NCBI RefSeq assembly: GCF_000003605.2
Contig: NW_003151753.1
Location: forward strand, 206,391-247,678
Length of the DNA stretch: 41,288 bases
Direction of reading: 5' to 3'
DNA from: Saccoglossus kowalevskii
Taxonomy: Eukaryota; Hemichordata; Enteropneusta; Harrimaniidae
The translations under genes and the position numbers were made by a program. Below are positions 11,262 through 22,303 of this stretch, one piece after another (position 1 is the first letter of the stretch; every line of letters starts with the position of its first letter). Under the pieces are notes generated by a model. The model was given only the letters and a program-made list of their open reading frames with translations, searched no databases and had not been told where the DNA came from.

Positions 11262-14090
11262 TGAGGAGGGGTGATCTTAAAGTGTCTGCCAAGACATGAG
11301 GGGTGTTCTTAAAGTGTCTACCGAAACATGAGGTGTTCTCAAAGTGTCTACCGAAACATATGAGGTGTTCTCAAAGTGTCTACCAAAACATGAGAGGTGT
11401 TCTCAAAGTGTCTACCGAAACATGAGAGGCGTTCTCAAAGTATCTACCGAAACATGAGAAGTGTTCTCACAGTGTCTACCAAAACATGAGAGGTGTTCTC
11501 AAAGTGTCTACCAAAACATGAGAGGTATTCTTAAAATCTACCGAAACATGAGAGGTGTTCTCAAAGTGTCTACTGACACATGAGAGGTGTTCTCAAAGTG
11601 TACGTCTACCGAAATGTGAGGGTGTTCTCAAAGTGTACGTCTACCGAAATGTGAGGGTGTTCTCAAAGTGTCTACTGACACATGAGAGGTGTTCTCAAAG
11701 TGTACGTCTACTGACATGTGAGGGTGTTCTCAAAGTGTCTACCGAGAAATGAGGGGTGTTCGCAAAGTGTCTACGGAAACATGAGAGGTGTTCTCAAAAT
11801 GTCTACAGAGACATGGGGGGGGGGTGTACACAAAATGACTACTGAGACATGAGGGTATTCTTAATGTGTATATTGAGACATGGGGGTGTTCACAAAGTGA
11901 CTACCGAGACATGAGGGGTGTTCACAAAGTGTCTGCTGAGACATGAGGGGTGTTCACAAAGTGTCTACCAAGACAGGAAGGGTGTTCACAAAGTATCTAC
12001 CGAGACACAAGGAGTGTTCACAAAGTATCTACCGAGACACGAGGGGTGTTCACAAAGTGTCTGCTGAGACATGAGGGGTGTTCACAAAGTGTCTACCAAG
12101 ACAGGAAGGGTGTTCACAAAGTATCTACCGAGACACAAGGAGTGTTCACAAAGTATCTACCGAGACACGAGGGGTGTTCAAAAAGTGTCTACCAAGACAC
12201 GAGGGGTGTTCACAAAGTGTCTACCAAGACACGAGGGGTGTTCACAAAGTGTCTACCAAGACAGGAGGGGTGTTCACAAAGTATCTACCGAGACACAAGG
12301 AGCGTTCACAAAGTGTCTACCGAGACACGAGGGGTGTTCAAAAAGTGTCTACCAAGACATGAGGGGTGTTCACAAGTGTCTACCAAGACAGGAGGGGTGT
12401 TCACAAAGTGTCTACCAAGACACGAGGGGTGTTCACAAAGTGTCTACCAAGACACGAGGGGTGTTCACAAAGTGTCTACCAAGACACGAGGGGTGTTCAC
12501 AAAGTGTCTACCAAGACACGAGGGGTGTTCACAAAGTGTCTACCAAGTCACAAGGGGTGTTCACAAAGTGTCTACCAAGTCACGAGGGGTGTTCACAAAG
12601 TGTCTACTAACACGAGGGGTGTTCACAAAGTGTCTACCAAGACACGAGGGGTGTTCACAAAGTGTCTACCAAGACACGAGGGGTGTTCACAAAGTGTCTA
12701 CCAAGACATGAGGGGTGTTCACAAAGTGTCTACCAAGACACGAGGGGTGTTCACAAAGTGTCTACGAAGACACGAGGGGTGTTCTCAAAGTGTCTACTGA
12801 CACATGAGAGGTGTTCTCAAAGTGTACGTCTACCGACATGTGAGGGTGTTCTCAAAGTGTCTACTGACACATGAGAGGTGTTCTCACAGTGTCGAACAAA
12901 ACATGAGAGGTGTTCTCAAAGTGTCTACCAAAACATGAGAGGTATTCTTAAAATCTACCGAAACATGAGAGGTGTTCTCAAAGTGTCTACTGACACATGA
13001 GAGGTGTTCTCAAAGTGTACGTCTACCGACATGTGAGGGTGTTCTCAAAGTGTCTACTGACACATGAGAGGTGTTCGCAAAGTGTCTACGGAAACATGAG
13101 AGGTATTCTCAAAGTGTCTACAGTGACATGAGGGGGGGGTGTACACAAAATGACTACTGAGACATGAGGGTATTCTTAATGTGTATATTGAGACATGGGG
13201 GTGTTCACAAAGTGACTACCGAGACATGAGGGGTGTTCGCAAAGTGTCTGCTGAGACATGAGGGGTGTTCACAAAGTGTCTACCAAGACAGGAGGGGTGT
13301 TCACAAAGTATCTACCGAGACACAAGGAGTGTTCACAAAGTATCTACCGAGACACGAGGGGTGTTCAAAAAGTGTCTACCAAGACATGAGGGGTGTTCAC
13401 AAGTGTCAACCAAGACAGGAGGGGTGTTCACAAAGTATCTACCGAGACACAAGGAGTGTTCACAAAGTGTCTACCGAGACACAAGGGGTGTTCACAAAGT
13501 GTCTACCAAGACACGAGGGGTGTTCACAAAGTGTCTACCAAGACACAAGGGGTGTTCACAAAGTGTCTACCAAGACATGAGGGGTGTTCTCAAAGTGTCT
13601 ACCAAGACACGAGGGGTGTTCACAAAGTGTCTACCAAGACATGAGGGGTGTTCACAAAGTGTCTACCAAGACACGAGGGGTGTTCACAAAGTGTCTACCA
13701 AGACACGAGGGGTGTTCACAAAGTGTCTACCAAGACACGAGGGGTGTTCACAAAGTGTCTACCAAAACATGAGAGGTGTTCTCAAAGTGTCTACCAAGAC
13801 ACGAGGGGTGTTCTCAAAGTGTCTACCAAGACACGAGGGGTGTTCTCAAAGTGTCTACCAAGACACGAGGGGTGTTCAAAAAGTGTCTACCAAGACATGA
13901 GGGATGTTCAAAAAGTGTCTACCAAGACACGAGGGGTGTTCAAAAAGTGTCTACCAAGACACGAGGGGTGTTCAAAAAGTGTCTACCAAAACATGAGAGG
14001 TGTTCTCAAAATGTCTACCAAGACACGAGGGGTGTTCAAAAAGTGTCTACCAAGACAGGAGGGGTGTTCACAAAGTCTTTACTAAAACAT
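11262..14090. repeat. 2.8-kb minisatellite, ~32-bp unit, ~88 units
   Basis: Core unit is acgaggggtgttcacaaagt plus gtctaccaagac (32 bp). The first ~600 bp use a related 30-36-bp variant with gttctcaaagtg and sometimes an inserted acgtctacc. Units contain no stop in any plus frame, and 32 is not a multiple of three, so all three plus frames stay open and give the same 32-residue cycle in different phase. This explains the many 60-253-codon frames; none has unique flanking coding sequence. A composite block is repeated within the array: tattcttaatgtgtatattg occurs at 11855 and 13171, and aggtattcttaaaatctacc at 11523 and 12940. Confidence 0.97.
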
Positions 14091-14511
14091 AACAAGTGAT
14101 CAATGAATGTCAAAGAAATAGAAAGGCTCAGAATCATCATCAATGCTAATAACTTCTTCAATTCATTAATATCGCATAATAATTATTACGTATCTGGCAG
14201 CAAAAACAATAGAATTCAGTTGTCTCTATATAATCCTGTCTGCACATGTTCAAAGATGTTATGGACCGTTTAAATGTGCTACAAAAGGATGCCTTCCGTA
14301 TTTGCAAAATGTGTCACTTCACACCACATTATACACTGAGCGGAAGAAAAAGAGTAATTGAAATAATCACGTATCGATAGGCATGAATCTTGTATAATGC
14401 TTTTCTTTGGCATTTTGAGCTGATACATCTCACTAAATTATGTACACTACAAGCAGGAAAAGATCACAAGAAAACCACAATATACTGTATGCAGTCACGC
14501 AGCATGAGATA

Positions 14512-14575
14512 GCATCAACCATCTGAGAGTTGGACGATGGCATCAACCATCTGAGAGTTGGACGATGGCATCACC
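14512..14575. repeat. 28-bp tandem duplication
   Basis: Two identical 28-bp units (14512-14539 and 14540-14567) starting gcatcaaccatctgagagtt, followed by a partial third, gcatcacc. Confidence 0.9.
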
Positions 14576-16099
14576 ATGCTTCCTTCATGGATACTTTGTA
14601 GTTATCTCGTAACAACCTCACATTATTCATATCTGAAACATGTTCAGTCAGTCTGACAGGTGATTGAGCAACTTTTCATCTAATTCATCTTCACTGTTGA
14701 GCCGAGTAACAGGTCTAAGTTGTTCAAGTCACTTCCTTTTCATGAAGTTTAGTGAAAAAAAAATGATAATTTGAGAACACCCATTAATTTAGTTTACATA
14801 CACAACATTGTCATCTGCAAACAAATCATGCTCAAATGTAATATAAACACATATTAGATTAGCCATTAAACAAGGAAGAGCAAATTTATCATTTTTTTGG
14901 ACAGGTACTGGATCATCAGAAAGTAAAACTAAAAATTTACGAACATAGATATATACAAACACAATCTTCCTTCTCCAAGGTGATATCTCAAGCATTGAAC
15001 TACAGAGACTAGACTATTAACCCCCTTACCCTATGGCAAATTGCTTTAAAAGTGGAGGAGTCGTCTGATGACCATAGCGTGTCATTGTTTACAAGCGTAT
15101 ACCCATGAGCCTTTGCGTTTTAGCATGTGTTGTTATCGTCACTTGTGACTCAATTCTGGTGCGTGCACAGGTGACAACCCTCCGGCTTTAAATTTAGCTA
15201 CATCAAATTATATAAAACATTTCCTTTTGTACAAAATTGCACCTTGGGGAGAAAAAAATTATTTCTTAACACATCACTCACTTAACCCGTCTCAGTGTAT
15301 TTAGGAGAGTTATTTTTCACCTTTCCAGCCATTTGTACAATAAAACCTCAAAAAAACATTATTTCCCTCGTGTTTGCAAAGTGATGATCAGACAAGTTGG
15401 TCACTGGCTCATATAACAATTTACAGTATATCTACTACTCTATCCTAAGCCCAGTCAGGTCACACATGGGACAAAGAAAGTAGATGAACAGACATTCAAT
15501 TCACACTAGCCAGTATTTTTTCTCAGGTTTGTTTTACAAATCCATCAATGACACACAGAAGGACACTTAGACATGCCACCATATTTGCACGATGCGCGAT
15601 GATTGATCTGTTTTGAAAACAACCCATCTGTCTATGCAGGTCACTGATAAAATATTCTGTATAGATGTCAGCTGGCATGAAGAGCGGAAGTAATATATAT
15701 CAGAAAAGAAAACAATGGCTCATGAGTAAATCAACTTCAATCAACTATGGAACTTTAATACTACACCTGCAGAATAGTACACTAATTCTAAACCACGAGG
15801 TCAACGCACTACACCATGCAATCACATCAGAATTGCAGCATTGTTTTGTTTATTAAATTATGACAAAACAAAATAGTATAACAATATTATAAGAAAACTG
15901 CCTTTGGTGATGAAAATTGGGGACTTTGACCATCAAAGCATACACCGTAGATGTTGGTATGTTGTGTATTTTGTCAGCAAAATGTTCAACACACCTTTTA
16001 AAAATTTCAAAGAACCAATGCAAGTAATTTTTGAACATCATTTCATTGATAAAAAACAATCAAAATAGCTCCGCTGTCTTTCTCAAAACAAAGTTGTTA
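14576..16099. other. Unassigned sequence
   Basis: No gene or multi-copy repeat recognised. A CpG-containing, somewhat GC-richer patch at about 15040-15195 follows ttaaccccctta at 15018, which resembles a transposon end, but no matching inverted end was found. Confidence 0.4.
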
Positions 16100-16545
16100 A
16101 TGAGATATTAATGAGATATTAACTATTTCCCATGGTTATTTGTCTCCCCTCAATGTTCTTGCCATATGACAACCATGGAAGTTTCTTTGGTTGTTGCCAT
16201 GACAGTTACAATTTTTATATATCATCTTGTTAAAAATCTTATAGAGGTCAATCCTACATACCACAAAACAAAGAAATTGAGCAGGTAGTTCAAGAAGTCG
16301 AAAACAACATTTTTCACCAGAAATGACAAAATTAGAGAATTGAAGATATCGCCATGAAATGAACAAATCTGACAGAGGTTCAACCAAGGTACCTACATAC
16401 CAGTATAAAAGCAATTGAGCTAATAGTTTCCAAGAAAAGTAAAAATAGAATTGTTGACGTACAAAGGACAGACACTGACTTATATGAACAGCTCCACTCT
16501 GTCATCTCTGTCTTTGATGACAGCAGAGCTAAAAAAAAACAAAAC
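16100..16545 (+). mobile_element. Dispersed family B copy 1, hairpin and A-tail
   Basis: Shares blocks with 35265-35505: aatgaacaaatctga, ggtacctayat, an aaaagt...gttgacg block, and a terminal cagcagagctaaaa (cagcggagctaaaa in the other copy). It ends in a hairpin (16490-16530: outer agctc/gagct, inner ctgtcatc/gatgacag) followed by an A-rich run, like a short retroposon tail. The 92-codon minus frame (16136-16414) is antisense of this repeat. Confidence 0.6.
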
Positions 16546-16880
16546 AGTTCTCATGTACCCTGGATTAACCTTTAGATAGAGATAATTTGAAGCACACATG
16601 CAACACAGTTTTCATTGTTCCATCGTATACATACTGTCATGTTTGACATCAAGACAACTTTTTTTTTATGGTAAACCATATTTTAATTGTTATCTAGATA
16701 AAATAGCAACTCAACATGCACATTTGTAACAACCCCATAAAAAACTTAGATAGCTAAAGGTGAAGGCAAATAAAATAAATTCTGTGTACCTGAAGAAATT
16801 GAAAGTTTATATTATGCAAATGAGCTCAATATTATTTATTACTATCCAAATTAGCTACGGTCGTTTTTTTGACAGTGGTT

Positions 16881-17192
16881 TCACATAAACACAATTGCAT
16901 CATAGTCCCCACATATAGGGCCAATGTTTGCATTTATATCGATGGTTTCCAAATCTGAGGCTTTATTGAAAATGTACAACAGTGTTTCAGTATACAACTG
17001 TGCCTGCACCATATATATTTTTTTAAATTGTGGTGTGAAACCTAAAATATAACTTAATCTGATAACAAACGTTAAAATGCGCTGGTCAATATTTCGAGGA
17101 GATGTACAAAAAAGAGCAATCCACCAATATTGATGAGTTTTTTCATCAAAATCAGCGGCAGACAGACTAATATCAATCCAATTACAGTACAT
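16881..17192 (-). other. 103-codon open frame, origin unresolved
   Basis: One of the two longest frames outside clear repeats. The predicted product has a mixed composition but no motif I recognise, no signal peptide and no convincing splice context. Its region is partly open on the plus strand too (17130-17372). Frames of this size are expected by chance in AT-rich DNA of this length, so it may be nothing or a decayed element. Confidence 0.12.
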
Positions 17193-17574
17193 ATGAATAT
17201 AACATTAAAACAATTTATATTTTCAGCTCTGACATCGCATTTATTAATTTCTCATATAGACATACGAGTAATGGCTATTGTTGATTGGTTAACGTCTACA
17301 CAATCGGTAAACACTGACATACGTAACTCATCTGTCCTGGCCGGATATAACTTCAATTTGAAGGACAATTAACTTCACACGTCATAAGGCCAGATAAAAG
17401 AAATCATATGTTTCTTGTAACTCTACCAACCTAATATTGCGAGAGAAGTCGCACTAGGTTCTTTTATGCAAATGACTCAAACATATTCATGCAAATTAGC
17501 AATATAATTCCATTAATATAATAATTAATTTATTTCTGTGCTCTGAATGGCTTAGGAACTCATTCATAAAGGAA
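17193..17574. other. Unassigned sequence
   Basis: No gene recognised. A motif pair, atgcaaatgactcaaa and atgcaaattagc-like, near 17468-17500 resembles one at 16815-16855, a possible weak direct repeat. Confidence 0.35.
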
Positions 17575-18600
17575 AGCTAACATGAAAACTAACTTTGATG
17601 ATGTATGTGCCAAATACGAATGAAAATGGTACATAAATTGTGGAAATGTAGTAGTAAGGCCAAAAAGTCAGATGGCTGTCAATCGGCCATCCTTGACCAG
17701 ATTTTGAAAAAAATTTTCATGGACATGCATCCTAACATGTATAAAGTACATGTATGTGCCAAATTTGAATGAAAACTGACAGAGCACGTCCAAGATACCG
17801 CATAAAAAAAAACAAGATGCCTGCCAGTCGACCATCTTTGATCCAACTGCGAAATAACTCGTCATGGACATGTATCCTAACATGTATAATCTATGTAGCA
17901 AGTTTGAATGACAACTGACAAAGCATGTCCAAAATACAACATTTTCAAAAAACAAGATGGCTGCCAGTCGGCCATTTTGAATCGAATCGCTAAACCACTG
18001 CATGTGCATATGTCCCACATAAGGTACTAGGCACATGCAAAGAATGAATGAAATCAGTCCACAGGATTCTGAAATATAACTCTGGACGGACTGACACATG
18101 GACGGACGGATGGACACACGGACGGACGGACAGACGGACGGACGGACGAACAGACGGACGGACGGGGACATGTATCCTAACATGTATGATCTATGTACTA
18201 AATTTGAATGAAAACTGACAAAGCATGTCCAAAATACAACATTTTCAAAAAAACAAGATGGCTGCCAGTTGGCCATCTTTGATCCAATTGTGAAATAAAT
18301 CGTCATGGACATGTATCTTAACATGTATAATATATGTACCAAGTTTGAATGAAAACTGACAAAGCATGTCCAAAATACAACATTTTCAAAAAACAAGATG
18401 GCTGCCAGTCGGCCATTTTGAATCGAATCGCTAAACCACTGCTTGTGCACATGTCCCACATAAAGTACTAGGCACATGCAAAGAATGAACGGAATCGGTC
18501 CAAGAAATTCTGAGATATGACTCCGACAGACACACAGATGCATGGACGGAGACCGAATTATAAGTTTCCGTTTTCGGACTTCGTCCGAACACGAACTAAA
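17575..18600. repeat. Dispersed family A, largest composite copy
   Basis: Contains at least three tandem copies of a ~130-bp half-unit (about 17866, 18166 and 18305): ggacatgtatcctaacatgt, atctatgtaccaagtttgaa, ctgacaaagcatgtccaaaa, then aacaagatggctgccagt. The full end block cgctaaaccactgc...aggcacatgcaaagaatga occurs twice (near 17990 and 18428). It ends in a perfect 7-bp-stem hairpin, ttcggacttcgtccgaa, at 18573-18589. The 291-codon minus frame across it is a repeat translation. Confidence 0.85.
18083..18166. repeat. ACGG-type microsatellite
   Basis: Imperfect run of ggac/ggacagac tetramer steps inside family A. On the minus strand it translates to a PSVRPSV-like low-complexity run. Confidence 0.9.
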
Positions 18601-18804
18601 AACAAAATACTATGCCTCAAGGCCCCATGATGTTCAAAGTTCAATCACGTATCTTCAGTACATAAAACAAAGTCATGTAAAGAAATGAGTGGCAAAAATG
18701 TAAAGACCCATGCACGATATATAATTGATCTTAAATGATTGGTTCCTTGCCAGTCAAGCAGTAGAAAATAGCTTCTTCAAGGGTTGGGTGAAATCAGCTT
18801 TTAA

Positions 18805-19061
18805 AGCATGGTAGTCGTCGTGCTGCGCATGTGCGAGATATATGATTCGCGCAGATCAAGGAGTACGAACTGACACGTTTCCAAGCTTTAATTGGGTAAT
18901 TTTCATATGATTGGAAGGTATCGAAGGAGTCACCGGCGGTAATCAGAGCAAGTCGCGCTCAGGTCAAACCTGTGATTTTCATTAGAGTGCATTGGATTGT
19001 GGGGAAATCAATGTTTATCAACACAAATGTCGAACATGCCCAGCGCGACGACTACCGCTCT
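18805..19061. mobile_element. TTAA-flanked MITE, copy 2
   Basis: A 257-bp relative of 2089-2381, flanked by TTAA at 18801-18804 and 19062-19065. The right end, gcgcgacgactaccgctct, is a near-perfect inverted complement of copy 1's left end. It lacks about 36 bp relative to copy 1, and its reading frame is broken compared with copy 1's 73-codon frame. Confidence 0.8.
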
Positions 19062-19599
19062 TTAAGTCTCTTATAGCTCCAAAGTGTGTGCTGTAGCTAT
19101 TACAGCAGTGATTTTATGCTATTATTACAGTAATATAAAATATTTGCATTGAGAACTCTATGAATGGCTGAAGAGAAATTTAACTGATGAATTGTAACAC
19201 TGAGAACCTATAAACAAGCCTATCAACACAACACACCCAAGAGAGAACAATACACAAATCAATAATAATAATAATCTAGAATAATCCAAAGAATATAAAC
19301 ATACAAACGTATAAACATTGCCAAATGCCCTGACAGTACAAACGATCCAGACAGTAAAGGTTGAATACGTACTGCTATACTTCAAGATTTTTTATAAATC
19401 TTGTGGGTTGGGTGAAATTCAAATTCTTATTATTGAACCATTTCAGGAGGTGAAACTCAATATTCAAAACGTCTGTTTCTTGGTTGATACGCATCAAATT
19501 TTCGCTCCAGAACTTCCTTAAACACCAAAATCCAGTTGAATTTTGGGAATGGCTGTAATAACATATACATAACAGTATCAGAACTGCATTCTTTGAAAC
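19062..19599. other. Unassigned sequence
   Basis: Includes a short (aat)n run near 19262. No gene recognised. Confidence 0.45.
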
Positions 19600-19965
19600 A
19601 GAATATGCACCAGTTAGCCATTTTAAATTCAATTGGAAAAATAAAATGAAGTGCATCAAGGTCCCATTATGTTCATTGTATGTACCAAATTTGAACAGAA
19701 TCCATCCATCCATGCATGACACAGATCCAATTCTAGAATGCGAGAAATTTGTCTGTCTTAAAACGGCCACAATTCGGCCAATATGTCTGAGATGATTTAT
19801 GATGTATGTGTGAAGTTTCAACTTGATCGGTCCAGGCATGTCCAATACAAAAAATATCTGGATTGGGAGTGTAACATTGTAATAAATGTATCAACTTTGA
19901 ACATGATTGGTAATACATCATGCAATACCAGAAACATGGTGAAAATGGCGGCTGGTTTTATTCAC
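19600..19965. repeat. Dispersed repeat family A copy
   Basis: Landmarks in the usual order: ttagccattttaaattcaat, gtgcatcaaggtcccattat, gtaccaaatttgaacagaat, ccatccatccatgcatgaca, gatccaattctagaatgcga, then tgtgaagtttcaacttgatc and ggtccaggcatgtcc. It closely matches 41000-41288 in the reverse relative order of modules. The 156-codon minus frame is repeat-derived. Confidence 0.75.
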
Positions 19966-20438
19966 TGCAAAATCTTTCTCATCACAACAATATTTTTTTT
20001 CTTGTTGCCTTAGCAATCAATCTACCTAGGAATGGATGGGTTCACAGGAAATACATAAAGTATGGTAACCTTAATTATGTGAGATATGAAATGAAATCAT
20101 ATTTGCATTTAAATTACACGACACATTGTGAAGCCGCAATATATTTATACCTTCACTTATCCATTCAGTAATACCCATATAATGAAATATGTTGAAAACA
20201 AAATTAATAGAAATTACTAAGAATTTTTTCTAAACCAACATCTTTACTATAGCAGCTTTCATGAGTACAGAAATAGTTTTAATGATACACATTAATTTGT
20301 CCTTATTTTTGTCTGCATACTATGAAACAAATTCCAAGTTATATCCCTTGTAATTTTAATTATTGTCTTCATGTCCGTATGTTTCGTTTTAAAAGGAATT
20401 CAAATCTTATAACAATTTTCATCTGAGTGTTAGAATTA

Positions 20439-20624
20439 CCGGAAAATCTGTATTAGAAACCGCATCCCTAATAGAAGTCGCACCAATTCTTTTTGAATAA
20501 CTGAGAACCCAAAATTTATCATTCTCATATGTGTAGATGCTCTAATAGAAACCGCATCCCTTCTGTTACATTGTACCATTTTAATAGAAGCAGCGGCTTT
20601 TATCGGGTAATACAGATTTTACAG
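20439..20624. mobile_element. TA-flanked MITE, 'aaatctgtatta' ends, copy 1
   Basis: A 186-bp element with TA at both flanks (20437-20438 and 20625-20626). Left end ccggaaaatctgtatta, right end taatacagattttacag: 15 of 17 positions pair. The interior contains repeated aatagaagcngc and aatagaaaccgcatccct motifs. TA duplication fits the Tc1/mariner superfamily (inferred). Confidence 0.75.
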
Positions 20625-21594
20625 TAGTGATAATATTTTACTTCACATGTCAGAAAAAAATTTGTTTCTTATTTATATGGTCTGGTACATGAAAGTTTAA
20701 GTAATATATTATCAAAATGTCCACCACATTGCTCATTGCAGGAAAATTAAATTCCACACCGAATTTATTTTTGCCAAACTGTTGACAAAAGCAGCCCACC
20801 AAATTAATGCATATACTTTAATGTTCCAAGGAGATTTATTTTATCAGCACATATAAATGATATAACAGAAGTACTTTGAAGTACAAAACTGATGTGTGTT
20901 TTTTCAGAATTATCTGTTTCTATATGGTCATGTAATTTCATTACATAAAAAAAGCAAAGGCAGCATGGAATATAAACTATACTATTAATATTAAACCAAT
21001 GTGAGCGCAAAAATTAATACAACCTCAAGATAATAATTTATTGTAATCATTTTTCATTAAAAAAGGGCATTGAAACAGGATATTAAAGATGTATGTGCGA
21101 TATAAAGTTTCACAGACTGATACGTAAACTGTCTGTACCCATAAGGCATGTCTTGACTTTCAATACATACGAAGAATGACTACCCAAGAACTGTAGAGCG
21201 ATCCACCAATTTACCCTGTAATAATGACATACACCTATAGAGGGGGCTATTGATGGAAAATTAAACTTGGAGCAGAAATGCACAAAATTAGTAAGATTTA
21301 AGGCCAAACTTAATATATTTTTTTACTGTCAAATAGCTTTATAAACAAGAAAGGAATTTGTTCATAAGAGTGGCAATCCGAGAAAAATAACAGAACACTG
21401 CCCTCTCCCATTCAAGTTCATGGTAGTAAAATGAGGACTACCGGTAAACTGCCAAGGTGATGTGATTTGGATTATACATTGTGAGTTGAAAGTTTTTAAT
21501 ATTTGAACTGTCAGGTATTTTTTACAGATCTCAAAATTTTAAATTCAAAAAAACAAATTCAAGACCTAAATAGGCACAAGAGATTGCAACAAAC
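20625..21594. other. Unassigned sequence
   Basis: No gene or repeat family recognised. Confidence 0.45.
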
Positions 21595-21690
21595 AAATTG
21601 ACGTGCAGAATAAAAAAAAAATGGATGCCAGTCGGCCATTTTGCATCACATCACAGTCCTTCTATAGTCTATGGAGGGACTGTGATCATA
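21595..21690. repeat. Family A fragment plus hairpin
   Basis: Contains the family A core gccagtcggccattttg. Immediately after is a separate hairpin (21650-21686), atcacagtcc paired with ggactgtgat around a ~17-nt loop that includes tatagtctat. Confidence 0.75.
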
Positions 21691-22230
21691 TCAGGTCAAA
21701 ATGTACAGCTTTATTGGGGACTTGGGGTCTGGAAACTATGATGGGTAATATTTGATAATTTGAGTTTGCGTGAATTTCTGAAAATCATGTGATCATGTGC
21801 CAAAAAAATGTTTCTAGATTCAAAAATTGGTGAAACACATACCCTTGAAACTAACACATATGCTGATCAGAAATAAACATTTTCTTTCTAATAATAAAAA
21901 AAATTATGATGAATTATACGACAGTCTGCAAAAACCAGTATGATTATGTCATTGAATATATACTTTCCCGGGTCTATTTGTAGTCATTTAGTCACAATTA
22001 GAAGATGAAAACAAGTATGCAAATAATAGTCCTGCTACCTTAAATTAAACCAATCACAGACTGTTTTATAAGTAGCTAGGACATGACAAAACCACAAATA
22101 AATCATGAAAGTAAATTGATCCTTTTCAGTGTCTTTCTATGTACTGCTATTTTTCCAATTCATCAACAGGTGGTTGCAAACAACACTAACTTTAATGCAG
22201 TTATTACGAGAATACTATAAAATGTGCATA
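21691..22230. other. Unassigned sequence
   Basis: Nothing recognised. Confidence 0.4.
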
Positions 22231-22235
22231 AAGGC

Positions 22236-22303
22236 AGAATGGTGAACGACCCACGCGTAGCGGAGGTTCATGTGACCTGTATTGCCCGAGGTATTCTCAT
22301 GGT
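22236..22303 (+). other. CpG-rich exon-like or foldback patch
   Basis: A short GC-rich island in AT-rich DNA. The plus frame from ATG 22239 to 22301 (21 codons, starting MVNDPRVAEVHVTC) sits between an AG (22236-22237) and a GT donor-like ggtaac (22302). It also forms an imperfect palindrome, gaacgaccc-acgcgt-agcggaggttc, which favours a repeat remnant over an exon. Confidence 0.15.

Noticed and set aside
11262-14090. CRISPR-like regular spacing
   Set aside because: There are no unique spacers; the units are contiguous in an animal-type genome, so this is a minisatellite.
11950-14099. Many overlapping plus frames of 60-253 codons with repeated TKCLPRHEGCSQSVY-like cycles
   Set aside because: All come from the 32-bp minisatellite; the same cycle appears in all three frames and no unique coding flank exists.
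15015-15200. Possible TTAA plus CCCCC transposon end
   Set aside because: No inverted partner end with a matching TTAA was found within the next kilobase.
17668-18543. 291-codon minus frame, the longest in the window
   Set aside because: Lies entirely in dispersed family A and its ACGG microsatellite; internally duplicated, with a PSVRPSV-like low-complexity run.
19375-19845. 156-codon minus frame
   Set aside because: About half overlaps dispersed family A, and its start resembles the repeat-derived frame at 40981-41229.
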